In this document: positions 13,354 to 20,061 of the stretch, piece by piece
How positions within the stretch are numbered: the stretch's first letter is position 1
Layout of the letters: each line of letters opens with the position of its first letter
Assembly: GCA_049694275.1 (NCBI GenBank)
Contig: JBAVQS010000100.1
Location: 1 to 23,189, forward strand
Origin: JBAVQS01 sp049694275
GTDB lineage: Bacteria; Chloroflexota; Anaerolineae; UBA4142; SHND01
Direction of reading: 5' to 3'
DNA length: 23,189 nt
Translations under genes and position numbers: made by a program
Notes under the pieces: model-generated
Seen by the model: the letters and a program-made list of their open reading frames with translations, nothing else
Databases searched by the model: none
Told to the model about the DNA's origin: nothing

Positions 13354-13533
13354 ATGTGGGGAATTGAAGCAGCGGTCCTGTTTCTAACCTGTTTAGTATC
13401 TCTGATTGTCCTACTCACCGCCCCTTGGTGGATGCGTGTTGTCGCGGCCCTTTTCGGCCACGTTTCCAGCGGGCTTGAAGAGGTGGACCACGATGTACAA
13501 GCGCAAACGGTTTATCCCAAGGAGGAAAAGTAA
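13354..13533 (+). CDS. 59-aa single-span membrane protein coupled to the SPFH gene
   Basis: A 59-residue protein with one long hydrophobic stretch (about 4-33, EAAVLFLTCLVSLIVLLTA then WWMRVVAALF) and a short acidic tail (GLEEVDHDVQAQ). The ATG at 13354 is chosen because GGAGG is four bases upstream; the longer reading begins at a TTG (13303) upstream of the -10 box. Its TAA (13531-13533) is directly followed by the ATG of the SPFH gene, and its last codons hold the AAGGAGG site for that gene, so translation is coupled. SPFH proteins are often paired with NfeD-type membrane partners, but this one is much smaller and not recognisably NfeD. Confidence 0.75.
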   Translation: MWGIEAAVLFLTCLVSLIVLLTAPWWMRVVAALFGHVSSGLEEVDHDVQAQTVYPKEEK

Positions 13534-14556
13534 ATGAGCAAACGTTCTTTCGACAATGAGATTCCCTCTGCCTTTCGGGGCGGCAATTTTCGGTTGCCTA
13601 TTGGGCGCATCACGACCATCCTGGTTGTGCTCGTCGTCGCCGCCGTCGCCCTGGCCGCCGGTTTTGCCGTCATCCAGCGTGTGGACCCCGGCTATACGGC
13701 GATTATTGTCGATTATGGTGCGGGCACGGAATCAGGCAAAGCGGCTTTTCGTCAGGCGCCGACCGGCTCGTTCTTTCTCGTCAATCCTTTGACTCAGCTT
13801 GTCGCCAAATACCCGCTTGCCCAGCAGACGTTGACGATGGTCCGCCGTGCTGTCGAAGGCAAGGTCCAGGGCGATGATTCGGTCGAGTGCAATGATATTG
13901 CCGGCGTCCGTATCAATATCGATTCGTCCACTCTCTGGCGCGTCAATCCACCCGAGGCCGGTCAACTCTATTTCCTGCGTCCCAATGTTCCGCTCGTAGA
14001 CAACAGCGGGGACGATGTCGAAGACCTCATCGTCCGCCGCGATGTCCGCTCGGCCATCGTCGCGACCTGTGGCACCATGAGCTATGATGCCATCTTTGGC
14101 GTGGACCGTCTCAAGTTCGGCGACAAGGTCAAAGCGCTGCTCGACCAAAACCTCGGCCTGCAGCACATCCTCGTCGATAGCTTTTTGGTCGGCGAAGTTT
14201 ATCTCCAGCCTGAGCTTGCCAAAGCCATCGCCGACAAGGTTAACGCTCAGCAGGCTGCCCAGCAGGCGGCCTTTCTAAAGCAAAAGGCCGAGAACGAAGC
14301 CTCGGCCAGTGTTGCCTCTGCCGAGGGCCAAAAGCAGGTCCGCATCCTACAAGGGCAGGCTGAGGCGCAGTACATCCAACTCGTCAACTCCCAGTTGGCG
14401 ACCGCCCCGCAGTACATCCAGTATGTTTTTAGCAGTAAGTGGAACGGCGCCCTGCCCCAGACCCTTATCACCGATGGCAAAGCAACGCCGCTTCTCCAAT
14501 TGCCTGCAGTCACTGCGACCCAGGTCCCGACGACGACCACCTCCAGCGGCCAATAA
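13534..14556 (+). CDS. SPFH/band 7 (prohibitin-like) membrane protein
   Basis: A 340-residue membrane-anchored SPFH-domain protein, of the group that forms large membrane scaffolds. One membrane span (about 26-48, ITTILVVLVVAAVALAAGFA) precedes the SPFH domain, which begins IQRVDPGYTAIIVDYG and includes TLTMVRRAVEG and a VRRDVRSAI segment. A long Ala/Glu/Gln-rich coiled coil (about 225-300, LAKAIADKVNAQQAAQQAAF then EASASVASAEGQKQVRILQG) follows, as in prohibitins and HflK/C. The C-terminus ends in a Thr-rich tail. ATG at 13534 has AAGGAGG eight bases upstream and follows the 59-aa gene with no gap. Possible roles are protease control or membrane organisation; no partner protease is present here. 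Confidence 0.88.
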   Translation: MSKRSFDNEIPSAFRGGNFRLPIGRITTILVVLVVAAVALAAGFAVIQRVDPGYTAIIVDYGAGTESGKAAFRQAPTGSFFLVNPLTQLVAKYPLAQQTLTMVRRAVEGKVQGDDSVECNDIAGVRINIDSSTLWRVNPPEAGQLYFLRPNVPLVDNSGDDVEDLIVRRDVRSAIVATCGTMSYDAIFGVDRLKFGDKVKALLDQNLGLQHILVDSFLVGEVYLQPELAKAIADKVNAQQAAQQAAFLKQKAENEASASVASAEGQKQVRILQGQAEAQYIQLVNSQLATAPQYIQYVFSSKWNGALPQTLITDGKATPLLQLPAVTATQVPTTTTSSGQ

Positions 14557-14593
14557 AGCTGGGAAGAGATGGCGCGGTGTGACTTGTTTATGT

Positions 14594-14621
14594 CGAGCCG
14601 GTGAGTTTTCTCACCGGCTCG
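14594..14621. terminator. Hairpin after the SPFH gene
   Basis: A perfect 12-bp stem, CGAGCCGGTGAG (14594-14605) and CTCACCGGCTCG (14610-14621), has a TTTT loop and lies 38 bases after the SPFH stop. There is no T-tract, so it may be a Rho-type or processing hairpin. It lies just upstream of the next gene's -10 box. Confidence 0.5.
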
Positions 14622-14631
14622 CATTCTGTAG

Positions 14632-14637
14632 TATAAT
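14632..14637 (+). promoter_or_regulatory. TATAAT box of the C45-type gene
   Basis: A perfect TATAAT lies 21 bases before the ATG at 14659. The -35 position falls in the 3' arm of the preceding hairpin and has no consensus match. Confidence 0.4.
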
Positions 14638-14658
14638 GGCAAAGAGAGTCAGGTGACC

Positions 14659-15717
14659 ATGCAAATTCCACTTATCAAAGCGACCGGCGCTCATTACGAC
14701 ATCGGCCGACAGATCGGCGCGGCGGCGCGTAATTCCCTTCAGGATATACACGCGGAGGCTCGCGCCACCTATGCCTCTCGCTGGGAATCCCTGTTGGACG
14801 CCAGCCGGAGTTTTCTGAATGCGACCGAAACGCATCTACCGAATGTGGTCGCCGAATTGCGCGGCGCGGCCGCCGGCTCGCAACTCCCGTTCGAAGACCT
14901 GTTTCTAATGAGCATCGAAGAGCTTTTGAACGAAGAGGTGCGCGGGGGGGCGCCCTTCTCGCTTACCGTACCTGAGCGTGCCCGGGGCTGTTCCGATCTT
15001 GCCGCCGCGCCGCCTGCCACCGTGGACGGTCACGTCTGGCTGGCGCACAATAACGACCTTCGTCCTTCCTCAGTCGAGCATCTCTATTTGACGCAGATTC
15101 AGGCGGAAGGCGAGCCCGAGATCCTGGCGGTGACCGTCGGTGGTCTCTTTATCAGCATCGGGTTCAACGCGGCCGGTATCAGCCTCACCGGCAACCAGCT
15201 CTATGCCAACGATTCCCGTGTCGGCGTTCCGCGCCTGCTCATGGTGCGCGATATCCTCGCCCAAACGAATTTTGATTCCGCGTTGCAATCTGCCCTGCTC
15301 CCCGAGCGCGCGTCCAGCTATAACAACCTCATTGCCTCTGCGGATGGCCGGATGGCTAACGTCGAAGGCTCTGCCACCGATTGCGAGCTCATCTGGGCGG
15401 ATCAGGGCGTGACGGTTCACACCAACCACTATCGCTCCCCCCGCATGAAGAAATATGAAATGGCGGGTTACGACCCCGTCCCTTCAGAGACCCGGTGTTC
15501 GCGAGCGGCCTACTATGCCGAAACATATCATGGCCGGATCAATCGCGATATCTGCCGGCTTTTTCTCACCGACCATGTCTCCGAACCTGCAAGTGTCTGC
15601 CGGCACCAGGGCGAGGGGGTCACAGTCTTTAGCGCCATCATCGACCTGACTGAGCGTCGCATGTGGCTCGCCCGCAGCAACCCCTGCACAAACCCCTATC
15701 AAGAGTACACGCTGTAA
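14659..15717 (+). CDS. C45-type acyltransferase/amidohydrolase (penicillin acyltransferase-like)
   Basis: A 352-residue N-terminal nucleophile hydrolase-type protein similar to the isopenicillin-N acyltransferase (peptidase C45) family. In that family the precursor cleaves itself before a Cys that becomes the catalytic N-terminus. Here the likely site is Gly110-Cys111 in RARGCSDLAA, followed by HVWLAHNNDL (125-134), the usual second strand. Later pieces such as GLFISIGFNAAGISLTGNQL (Gly/Asn-rich) also fit. No signal peptide is seen, so it should act in the cytoplasm. ATG at 14659 is preferred over a GTG two codons earlier because AGGTG sits four bases upstream. The natural substrate is unknown: acyl-amide or peptide bonds are usual for the family, and penicillin need not be involved. 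Confidence 0.8.
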   Translation: MQIPLIKATGAHYDIGRQIGAAARNSLQDIHAEARATYASRWESLLDASRSFLNATETHLPNVVAELRGAAAGSQLPFEDLFLMSIEELLNEEVRGGAPFSLTVPERARGCSDLAAAPPATVDGHVWLAHNNDLRPSSVEHLYLTQIQAEGEPEILAVTVGGLFISIGFNAAGISLTGNQLYANDSRVGVPRLLMVRDILAQTNFDSALQSALLPERASSYNNLIASADGRMANVEGSATDCELIWADQGVTVHTNHYRSPRMKKYEMAGYDPVPSETRCSRAAYYAETYHGRINRDICRLFLTDHVSEPASVCRHQGEGVTVFSAIIDLTERRMWLARSNPCTNPYQEYTL

Positions 15718-15726
15718 AACATAGCA

Positions 15727-15755
15727 AGAGACCCGGCATGTGCCGGGTCTCTTTA
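15727..15755 (+). terminator. Terminator of the C45-type gene
   Basis: AGAGACCCGGC (15727-15737) pairs perfectly with GCCGGGTCTCT (15742-15752) around a 4-nt loop, followed by TTAGTTCTTG with a broken T-run. It lies 10 bases past the stop codon. Confidence 0.75.
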
Positions 15756-15815
15756 GTTCTTGCTGACCTGTGTTATCATATCGTCAGACCCGATTCGCAG
15801 AGAGGCGCAATCAGC

Positions 15816-16625
15816 ATGGCAAAACTCACCTGGAACCAGATAACCAACCATAATCCGAAAACCCGCCCGCTCGTTATGGCGCATCGCGGCGCGTCTGACG
15901 AGCTCGCCGAAAATACGCTCGGCGCTTTTACCCGCGCGCTGGCGCAGGGCGCGGATATGCTCGAGACGGATATTCGTTTTACGCATGACAATGTCATCGT
16001 CATTATGCACGACGGCGCGGTCGACCGCACCACCGATGGGTATGGGGCGGTTGCCGACATGTCCATCGGCGAGTTCAAACGCCTCAAGGCGCGCTGGGCC
16101 CCGATGATGCTGCCCAAATCCGGCCCGCCGCCTCAGCCGCCCGCATCCGCGCTCGCCGTTCCCGCCGAGCCCCCGCCAACTCTTGAAGAGCTCTTACAAA
16201 TAACGCACGGTGAGGTTCCTCTCGGGCTTGAGCTCAAGGACGACCGCTTTCTCACCCCGCGCGACGCGCAGCAATTACTCGACCTGCTGGCGAAATACAA
16301 CGCCCTCGACAACACCGGGCTGTTATCGTTCAGCCTCGCGCGGCTCCAGACCTTTCGTCCGCTCGCGCCGAAATTGAGCCTGGGTTGGATTACCATGTCG
16401 AACCCGTTCCCGCTCGCGGCCACCGAATTCATCGGCCCGTTCTATCCCATCTTGTATGCCAATCCGCTCTATGCCGTATGGGCGCGCCGTCTCGGCCGTA
16501 TCGTCTGCCCCCTCGATATTGCACCCGAGCCCCGTCTGGGCTATTATCGCCTGCTCGGCATCACCGTCGTCATGACCAACCATCCCGCCCCCACCATCGC
16601 CGTACTGGATAGGCTTTATCGCTAG
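15816..16625 (+). CDS. Glycerophosphodiester phosphodiesterase (GDPD)
   Basis: A 269-residue phosphodiesterase that hydrolyses glycerophosphodiesters to glycerol-3-phosphate and an alcohol. Catalytic and metal residues are in place: His23-Arg24 (MAHRGAS), Glu32-Asn33 (ELAENTLGAF), Glu50 and Asp52 (MLETDIRFT), His65-Asp66 (VIMHD), and a late LELKDD. It ends with TNHPAP, like the TNRP end of other GDPDs. There is no signal peptide, so it is probably cytoplasmic. A Pro-rich stretch near residues 103-126 looks like a flexible insert. The ATG at 15816 is chosen because the conserved domain starts here; the longer open frame upstream runs through the previous gene's end and its terminator. It is monocistronic, flanked by two hairpins. 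Confidence 0.9.
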   Translation: MAKLTWNQITNHNPKTRPLVMAHRGASDELAENTLGAFTRALAQGADMLETDIRFTHDNVIVIMHDGAVDRTTDGYGAVADMSIGEFKRLKARWAPMMLPKSGPPPQPPASALAVPAEPPPTLEELLQITHGEVPLGLELKDDRFLTPRDAQQLLDLLAKYNALDNTGLLSFSLARLQTFRPLAPKLSLGWITMSNPFPLAATEFIGPFYPILYANPLYAVWARRLGRIVCPLDIAPEPRLGYYRLLGITVVMTNHPAPTIAVLDRLYR

Positions 16626-16628
16626 ACA

Positions 16629-16662
16629 AGACCCGAAGGGTTTTTTGAAACCCTTCGGGTCT
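16629..16662. terminator. Strong hairpin after the GDPD gene; possible repeat
   Basis: A perfect 15-bp stem, AGACCCGAAGGGTTT (16629-16643) and AAACCCTTCGGGTCT (16648-16662), has a TTTG loop. It starts four bases after the GDPD stop. No T-tract follows, so it may end transcription by another mechanism or be a dispersed hairpin repeat. The AGACCC arm recalls the AGAGACCC arm of the hairpin at 15727. Confidence 0.65.
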
Positions 16663-16683
16663 CCGAGTCAAAAAGGATGATCG

Positions 16684-17262
16684 ATGAACATTGTGAATGT
16701 GGGGTATCGCTCTACCAACTATTACGTGCTCGCCGATACCCGCCCGCGGTTGCTTGTCGACGCCGGCTGGCCGGGAACGCTTGGCGCAATGCGGCAGGCC
16801 TGTCAGCGCAAGGGCATTCGCCTTGAGGACATTCCATATCAGCTCGCCACTCATTATCACATCGATCATGCTGGGCTGGCAGAGGAACTCAAGCATCTGG
16901 GGGTCAAGCTTTTGGTGCTTGATACACAGCTCCCCGGCATTCCACTTCTGCGTAACCATGTCAAACCGGAAGATCACTATACCGAGATTACGCTTGACGG
17001 CAATATCTTGCTCACCGAAAAAGAGAGCCGTGCTTTTCTTGCAGGCATTGGCATCCAGGGCGAGATCATTAGCACGCCGGGCCATTCGGATGATAGCGTG
17101 ACGCTCATTCTGGGTGGTGACATGGCGTTTACCGGGGATCTCACGCATCCGTCGATGACGCCAGCGGATCCGATGGACCTTGCGCGCCAGAGCTGGGATA
17201 GAATCGGTTCCATGGGTGTTCGCACTGTCTATCCCGCTCATGGACCGGTCTTGCGCCTCTAA
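16684..17262 (+). CDS. Metallo-beta-lactamase-fold hydrolase
   Basis: A 192-residue MBL-fold hydrolase with a complete two-metal site: HYHIDH (His57, His59, Asp61, His62), TPGHS (His134), TGDL (Asp152) and YPAHG (His186). The short length, without extra domains, fits the glyoxalase II/hydroxyacylglutathione-like or lactonase-like cytoplasmic members. Nothing seen separates thioester, lactone or other hydrolase activity, and no antibiotic role is implied. The ATG is preceded by AAAAAGGA about seven bases upstream. It is followed 30 bases later by the FGE-fold lipoprotein gene, possibly in one transcript. Confidence 0.88.
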   Translation: MNIVNVGYRSTNYYVLADTRPRLLVDAGWPGTLGAMRQACQRKGIRLEDIPYQLATHYHIDHAGLAEELKHLGVKLLVLDTQLPGIPLLRNHVKPEDHYTEITLDGNILLTEKESRAFLAGIGIQGEIISTPGHSDDSVTLILGGDMAFTGDLTHPSMTPADPMDLARQSWDRIGSMGVRTVYPAHGPVLRL

Positions 17263-17292
17263 TCTTGAATTCTGAAAGGACCCTGCCGGATC

Positions 17293-18399
17293 ATGATTCG
17301 GACATTTGTGTTATTGGCGTTTCTGTCCTTCCTCTCGGCTTGTGCCTCTGCCGGTTCGACCGTACCGGCTGCAACCAAGACCCTACCCACTCAGGCAGTT
17401 CTCGTGCTCGCCACCACTGCACCCACACTCGTTCCGACCGATATTCCTGCCAGTACAGTTGCGCCGACACAGGCTGCAACCGATACGACAACCCTTGCAC
17501 CGACCAATACCAGCACTGCCACTTTGACCCCAACCCGCGCTGCCACCGCGACCAACACTGCTTTTCTTCCCTCGCCGACGCGCACTTTTCCTCCTGCGAC
17601 CTTTGCTCCGACCGCGCCGCCGCCGCCTCCCGTTGCTTTTCAGTTGACCGGACTCGTCAACATCCCGCAGGGAATCTTGAGAATGGGGACGCCCCAGCAA
17701 GAGCAGGGCGATCCCGACGAAAAGCCCCAGCATGACGTGCTGGTTTACTCGTATGCCATCGAGCGTTTGGAGGTAACCAATGCCCAGTACCAGGCGTGTG
17801 TTGCTGCACGCGCCTGTCCCCCGCCTACGCGTAACAGCTCTTACACTCGTCCAAGCTATTTTGGCAATCCCGCTTTTGCCAATTATCCTGTCGTCAACGT
17901 CACTTGGGATGGCGCGAATGCGTATTGCAAATGGATTGGCCGCCGCTTACCAAATGAGGCCGAGTGGGAACGTGCGGCGCGCGGGGTGGATAACTGGCGT
18001 TATACCTTTACCAATGTCCTCGGCATGCCGTTCGAATGGAACGCGATCTATCACGGCTCCCCACTCTCATTCTGCGAGGCGAGTTGCCCTCTACAAAACT
18101 ATTGGGGTTCTGTCAACGATGGCTTTGCGGACACCGCGCCTGTTGGCGCGCTCTGGCAGGATTCGAGCAAGGGGTTTGGTGTGCAGGATATGGCGGGGAA
18201 TGTGAGCGAATGGACCTCGAACTGGTACGACCCGAATGCCTATACGGACGGTAACGACGCCGGCGGCCCGGCCGGCTCGACCGGCGCCAAAGTCTATCGC
18301 GGCGGCTCATGGGCCGATGAGCCGCGCCGCAACGCCGATCGCAACTCGCTTGCGCCCAACCTCTCCAGCGACCGTCTGGGGTTCCGTTGTGCGCAGTGA
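17293..18399 (+). CDS. Lipoprotein with a formylglycine-generating-enzyme (SUMF1) fold
   Basis: A 368-residue surface lipoprotein. Lipobox LSAC puts the lipid on Cys17. A Thr/Pro/Ala-rich linker (about 20-115) resembles a glycosylated stalk, and the FGE-sulfatase domain fills the rest: LVNIPQGILRMGTPQQEQGD, the family DEKPQHDV, YAIERLEVTNAQYQ, VVNVTWDGANAYCKWIGRRL, LPNEAEWERAARG, DMAGNVSEWTSNWY and the closing VYRGGSW to LGFRCAQ. True sulfatase-activating FGE has a Cys pair after RGGS; here RGGSWADEPRRNADR has none. So formylglycine generation is unlikely, and a binding or other role of this fold is more likely. The ATG is 30 bases after the upstream stop with a distant AAAGGA site. No sulfatase gene is nearby. 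Confidence 0.88.
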   Translation: MIRTFVLLAFLSFLSACASAGSTVPAATKTLPTQAVLVLATTAPTLVPTDIPASTVAPTQAATDTTTLAPTNTSTATLTPTRAATATNTAFLPSPTRTFPPATFAPTAPPPPPVAFQLTGLVNIPQGILRMGTPQQEQGDPDEKPQHDVLVYSYAIERLEVTNAQYQACVAARACPPPTRNSSYTRPSYFGNPAFANYPVVNVTWDGANAYCKWIGRRLPNEAEWERAARGVDNWRYTFTNVLGMPFEWNAIYHGSPLSFCEASCPLQNYWGSVNDGFADTAPVGALWQDSSKGFGVQDMAGNVSEWTSNWYDPNAYTDGNDAGGPAGSTGAKVYRGGSWADEPRRNADRNSLAPNLSSDRLGFRCAQ

Positions 18400-18400
18400 C

Positions 18401-18460
18401 GCCTCACCCTCTCTCCTGAATCATGTAGTTGGATTCAGGAGAGAGGGTAGGGGGTGAGGC
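18401..18460. terminator. Bulged hairpin repeat between convergent genes
   Basis: GCCTCACCC (18401-18409) plus TCTCTCCTGAATC (18410-18422) pair with GATTCAGGAGAGA (18432-18444) and GGGTGAGGC (18452-18460), leaving a 7-base bulge. It lies between the FGE-fold lipoprotein gene (+) and the phospholipase D-like gene (-), so it can stop both. The AGGGGGTG core resembles the hairpin repeats at 22322-22360, suggesting a dispersed family. Confidence 0.65.
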
Positions 18461-18461
18461 C

Positions 18462-19556
18462 TTACCGGTATCGTGCAATCAACCGGTCGATGTACTGGCT
18501 ATACTGTTCTGCGAGGTCCGCATTATAGATCAGCAGAGCGTTCTCGGCATTCTCCGTCGCGCTGTGCGACAGGTTATAGCTTCCGGTGAATACGACGTCG
18601 TCTACGACCACCACCTTGTTGTGCATAAAGTTGTGTTTGCTGGTCGGCGCGTACCGGTCCGAGTGTTTTCGCGCGAGCCCGCGAGACACCTGTTCGAACA
18701 GTGGGAGCAGGTCTTGATTGTGCGGGACCGTCTGCCAGTTCTGTAGGGTCTGCTCCATCTGCGTTGCATCATAGACGCCGGCAAACTCCGCGACCTGATT
18801 CGCCTGTTGCACCCGCGCCAGCATCTGCAAAATCGGGCGTGAGGCGAGGAGCATCGATGCAATCTTGATTCGCCGCCGCGCACCGGCTAATAGTCCGGTG
18901 ACCTCGGTACTAATCAAGCCACCTTCGCCTGGCGAAAAAGCCACCTGGACCTTGTCGCTGCCGATTGTGACTGTTCCTGCATCGTTGGCGCCGCTCGATT
19001 CAATGTCGCCGGTCGTCCACAGCTCTTGGAAATCGGTCTCATAGTATCGCGCCAGCTCGCTCGACGCAATCTGGATAAGGTTACTGTCTTGAAAGGTGAG
19101 CGAGTCATCTGTCAGATTGACCGAGCCGGTCCAGATTGCCGCATTGGGCATTTCCCCGTCGCGGATGATGTACTTGTCGTGCATCAGACGCGGCGCGGGG
19201 TGTTGGGGATTACGATCGGTAATGCTCCTGCACTCGACGCCGGCGCCCGCAAAAGCGCGTGTCAGAAAAGCGGCTGTTCCGATCGGCGCAGGGTCCACTC
19301 CAGCCTCGCCGGCATTCGCCTTGCCGTGGTCGTACGCGATCTGCACGGCTACGCCGGCCGCCGCGCGTTCTTTCAAGGCGGTTACTATCGGCCCATAGGC
19401 TGGCTTGGCCGGGTCAAGGCGAAAATCATAGATGGCGAGGTGCAGGCTGGATTGTGCACTGCGAATAAACTCCGCCAGTTGCATGGCAATCCGTTGCGGC
19501 TGGTCGGCCGGCCCGCCGTGCTCCACATCATACAAAAAGGTAGCGGTAATATTCAT
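18462..19556 (-). CDS. Phospholipase D-like protein with two HKD motifs
   Basis: A 364-residue protein of the PLD superfamily, which acts on phosphodiester bonds in lipids or nucleic acids through a covalent His intermediate. Both catalytic motifs are intact: LMHDKYIIRD (His126, Lys128, Asp133) followed by TGSVNLTDDS, and FMHNKVVVVDD (His312, Lys314, Asp319) followed by TGSYNLSHSA. Two motifs in one chain make a complete active site. There is no clear signal peptide, so it is probably cytoplasmic. The ATG at 19556 is preceded by GGAG nine bases upstream and by TATAAT at 19601-19606 on the minus strand. Substrate unknown; cardiolipin synthase-like, lipase and nuclease branches are all possible. 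Confidence 0.9.
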   Translation of the reverse strand: MNITATFLYDVEHGGPADQPQRIAMQLAEFIRSAQSSLHLAIYDFRLDPAKPAYGPIVTALKERAAAGVAVQIAYDHGKANAGEAGVDPAPIGTAAFLTRAFAGAGVECRSITDRNPQHPAPRLMHDKYIIRDGEMPNAAIWTGSVNLTDDSLTFQDSNLIQIASSELARYYETDFQELWTTGDIESSGANDAGTVTIGSDKVQVAFSPGEGGLISTEVTGLLAGARRRIKIASMLLASRPILQMLARVQQANQVAEFAGVYDATQMEQTLQNWQTVPHNQDLLPLFEQVSRGLARKHSDRYAPTSKHNFMHNKVVVVDDVVFTGSYNLSHSATENAENALLIYNADLAEQYSQYIDRLIARYR

Positions 19557-19600
19557 GGTTGGCTCTCCAGTTTCCAGGGTAAAGCGTTCTGGTCACGCCC

Positions 19601-19606
19601 ATTATA
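19601..19606 (-). promoter_or_regulatory. TATAAT box of the phospholipase D-like gene
   Basis: A perfect TATAAT read on the minus strand lies 44 bases before the ATG at 19556. No consensus -35 was found. Confidence 0.35.
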
Positions 19607-19657
19607 CCCCGTTTAAGGTTCTTATTTCGGCGTACAGAAACAGTGGACGCGGGGATG

Positions 19658-19689
19658 CAAATCGGAGGGACTTGCATCCCTCCGATTTG
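19658..19689 (-). terminator. Hairpin downstream of the pilin gene
   Basis: CAAATCGGAGGG (19658-19669) and CCCTCCGATTTG (19678-19689) form a perfect 12-bp stem with an 8-base loop. It lies 43 bases past the pilin stop codon on the minus strand. A competing 8-bp stem, GGATGCAA with TTGCATCC, uses part of the same bases. It probably ends the pilin transcript before the phospholipase D-like gene. Confidence 0.55.
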
Positions 19690-19731
19690 GTCTTGTGCGC
19701 GGACAATGGTCGATAGAGTACTAAAAGATGA

Positions 19732-19887
19732 TTAGGTACCGCTGATGGCGTTCGTGATACGGCTAAAGGTGTTACCGATCTGTGGGCCCATAATCGCGAC
19801 GATGGCCACGACTACCATCACGACGAGCACAAGGATCAAGGCGTATTCGACGAGGCCTTGGCCCTCTTCACGCGGAAGGTACAACAT
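19732..19887 (-). CDS. Flp/Fap-type (class IVb) pilin
   Basis: A 51-residue pilin subunit of the Flp type. The sequence holds EEGQGLVEYALILVLVV: prepilin peptidase should cut after Gly9, which puts the conserved Glu14-Tyr15 pair at +5 and +6, as in Flp pilins. The hydrophobic helix (about 12-33) and a short tail with NTFSRITNAISGT follow. The ATG at 19887 has a full AAGGAGG six bases upstream, and TATAAT lies at 19947-19952 on the minus strand. No prepilin peptidase or Tad secretion genes are in the window, so this is an isolated subunit that would need them elsewhere. The gene is short but the motif set makes the call strong. Confidence 0.92.
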   Translation of the reverse strand: MLYLPREEGQGLVEYALILVLVVMVVVAIVAIMGPQIGNTFSRITNAISGT

Positions 19888-19946
19888 GACTGTCCTCCTT
19901 GCTTGAACCTGGCCGGAAAAAGTGGGTAAACATGTCCCCCTGGTAC

Positions 19947-19952
19947 ATTATA
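19947..19952 (-). promoter_or_regulatory. TATAAT box of the pilin gene
   Basis: A perfect TATAAT on the minus strand lies 59 bases before the pilin ATG, giving a leader of about 50 bases. No clear -35 was found. Confidence 0.45.
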
Positions 19953-19991
19953 TACCCAAATCCAGAATACTCTATATCCTTTAGTCCCATT

Positions 19992-20019
19992 TTGCCAGTG
20001 GCCTGTCTCTGGTTATAAT
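19992..20019 (+). promoter_or_regulatory. Promoter of the Yip1-like operon
   Basis: TTGCCA (19992-19997, 5 of 6) and TATAAT (20014-20019, perfect) are separated by 16 bases. Transcription should start near 20026, before the GAGGAG site and ATG at 20062. It is divergent from the pilin promoter. Confidence 0.62.
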
Positions 20020-20061
20020 TCCCCTTGTATTTCAATTAAAACAGCTACCGAGGAGCTTGAC

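Noticed and set aside
14659..15717. Penicillin biosynthesis gene
   Set aside because: Family resemblance to isopenicillin-N acyltransferase does not give the substrate, and no other pathway genes are present.
15663..15815. N-terminal extension of the GDPD protein
   Set aside because: It covers the end of the previous gene and its terminator, and adds residues not seen in the GDPD family.
16684..17262. Antibiotic beta-lactamase
   Set aside because: The metal ligands show only the MBL fold. The protein is cytoplasmic, short and lacks a signal peptide, so a general hydrolase is more likely.
17293..18399. Sulfatase-activating enzyme
   Set aside because: The Cys pair after RGGS is missing and no sulfatase lies nearby.
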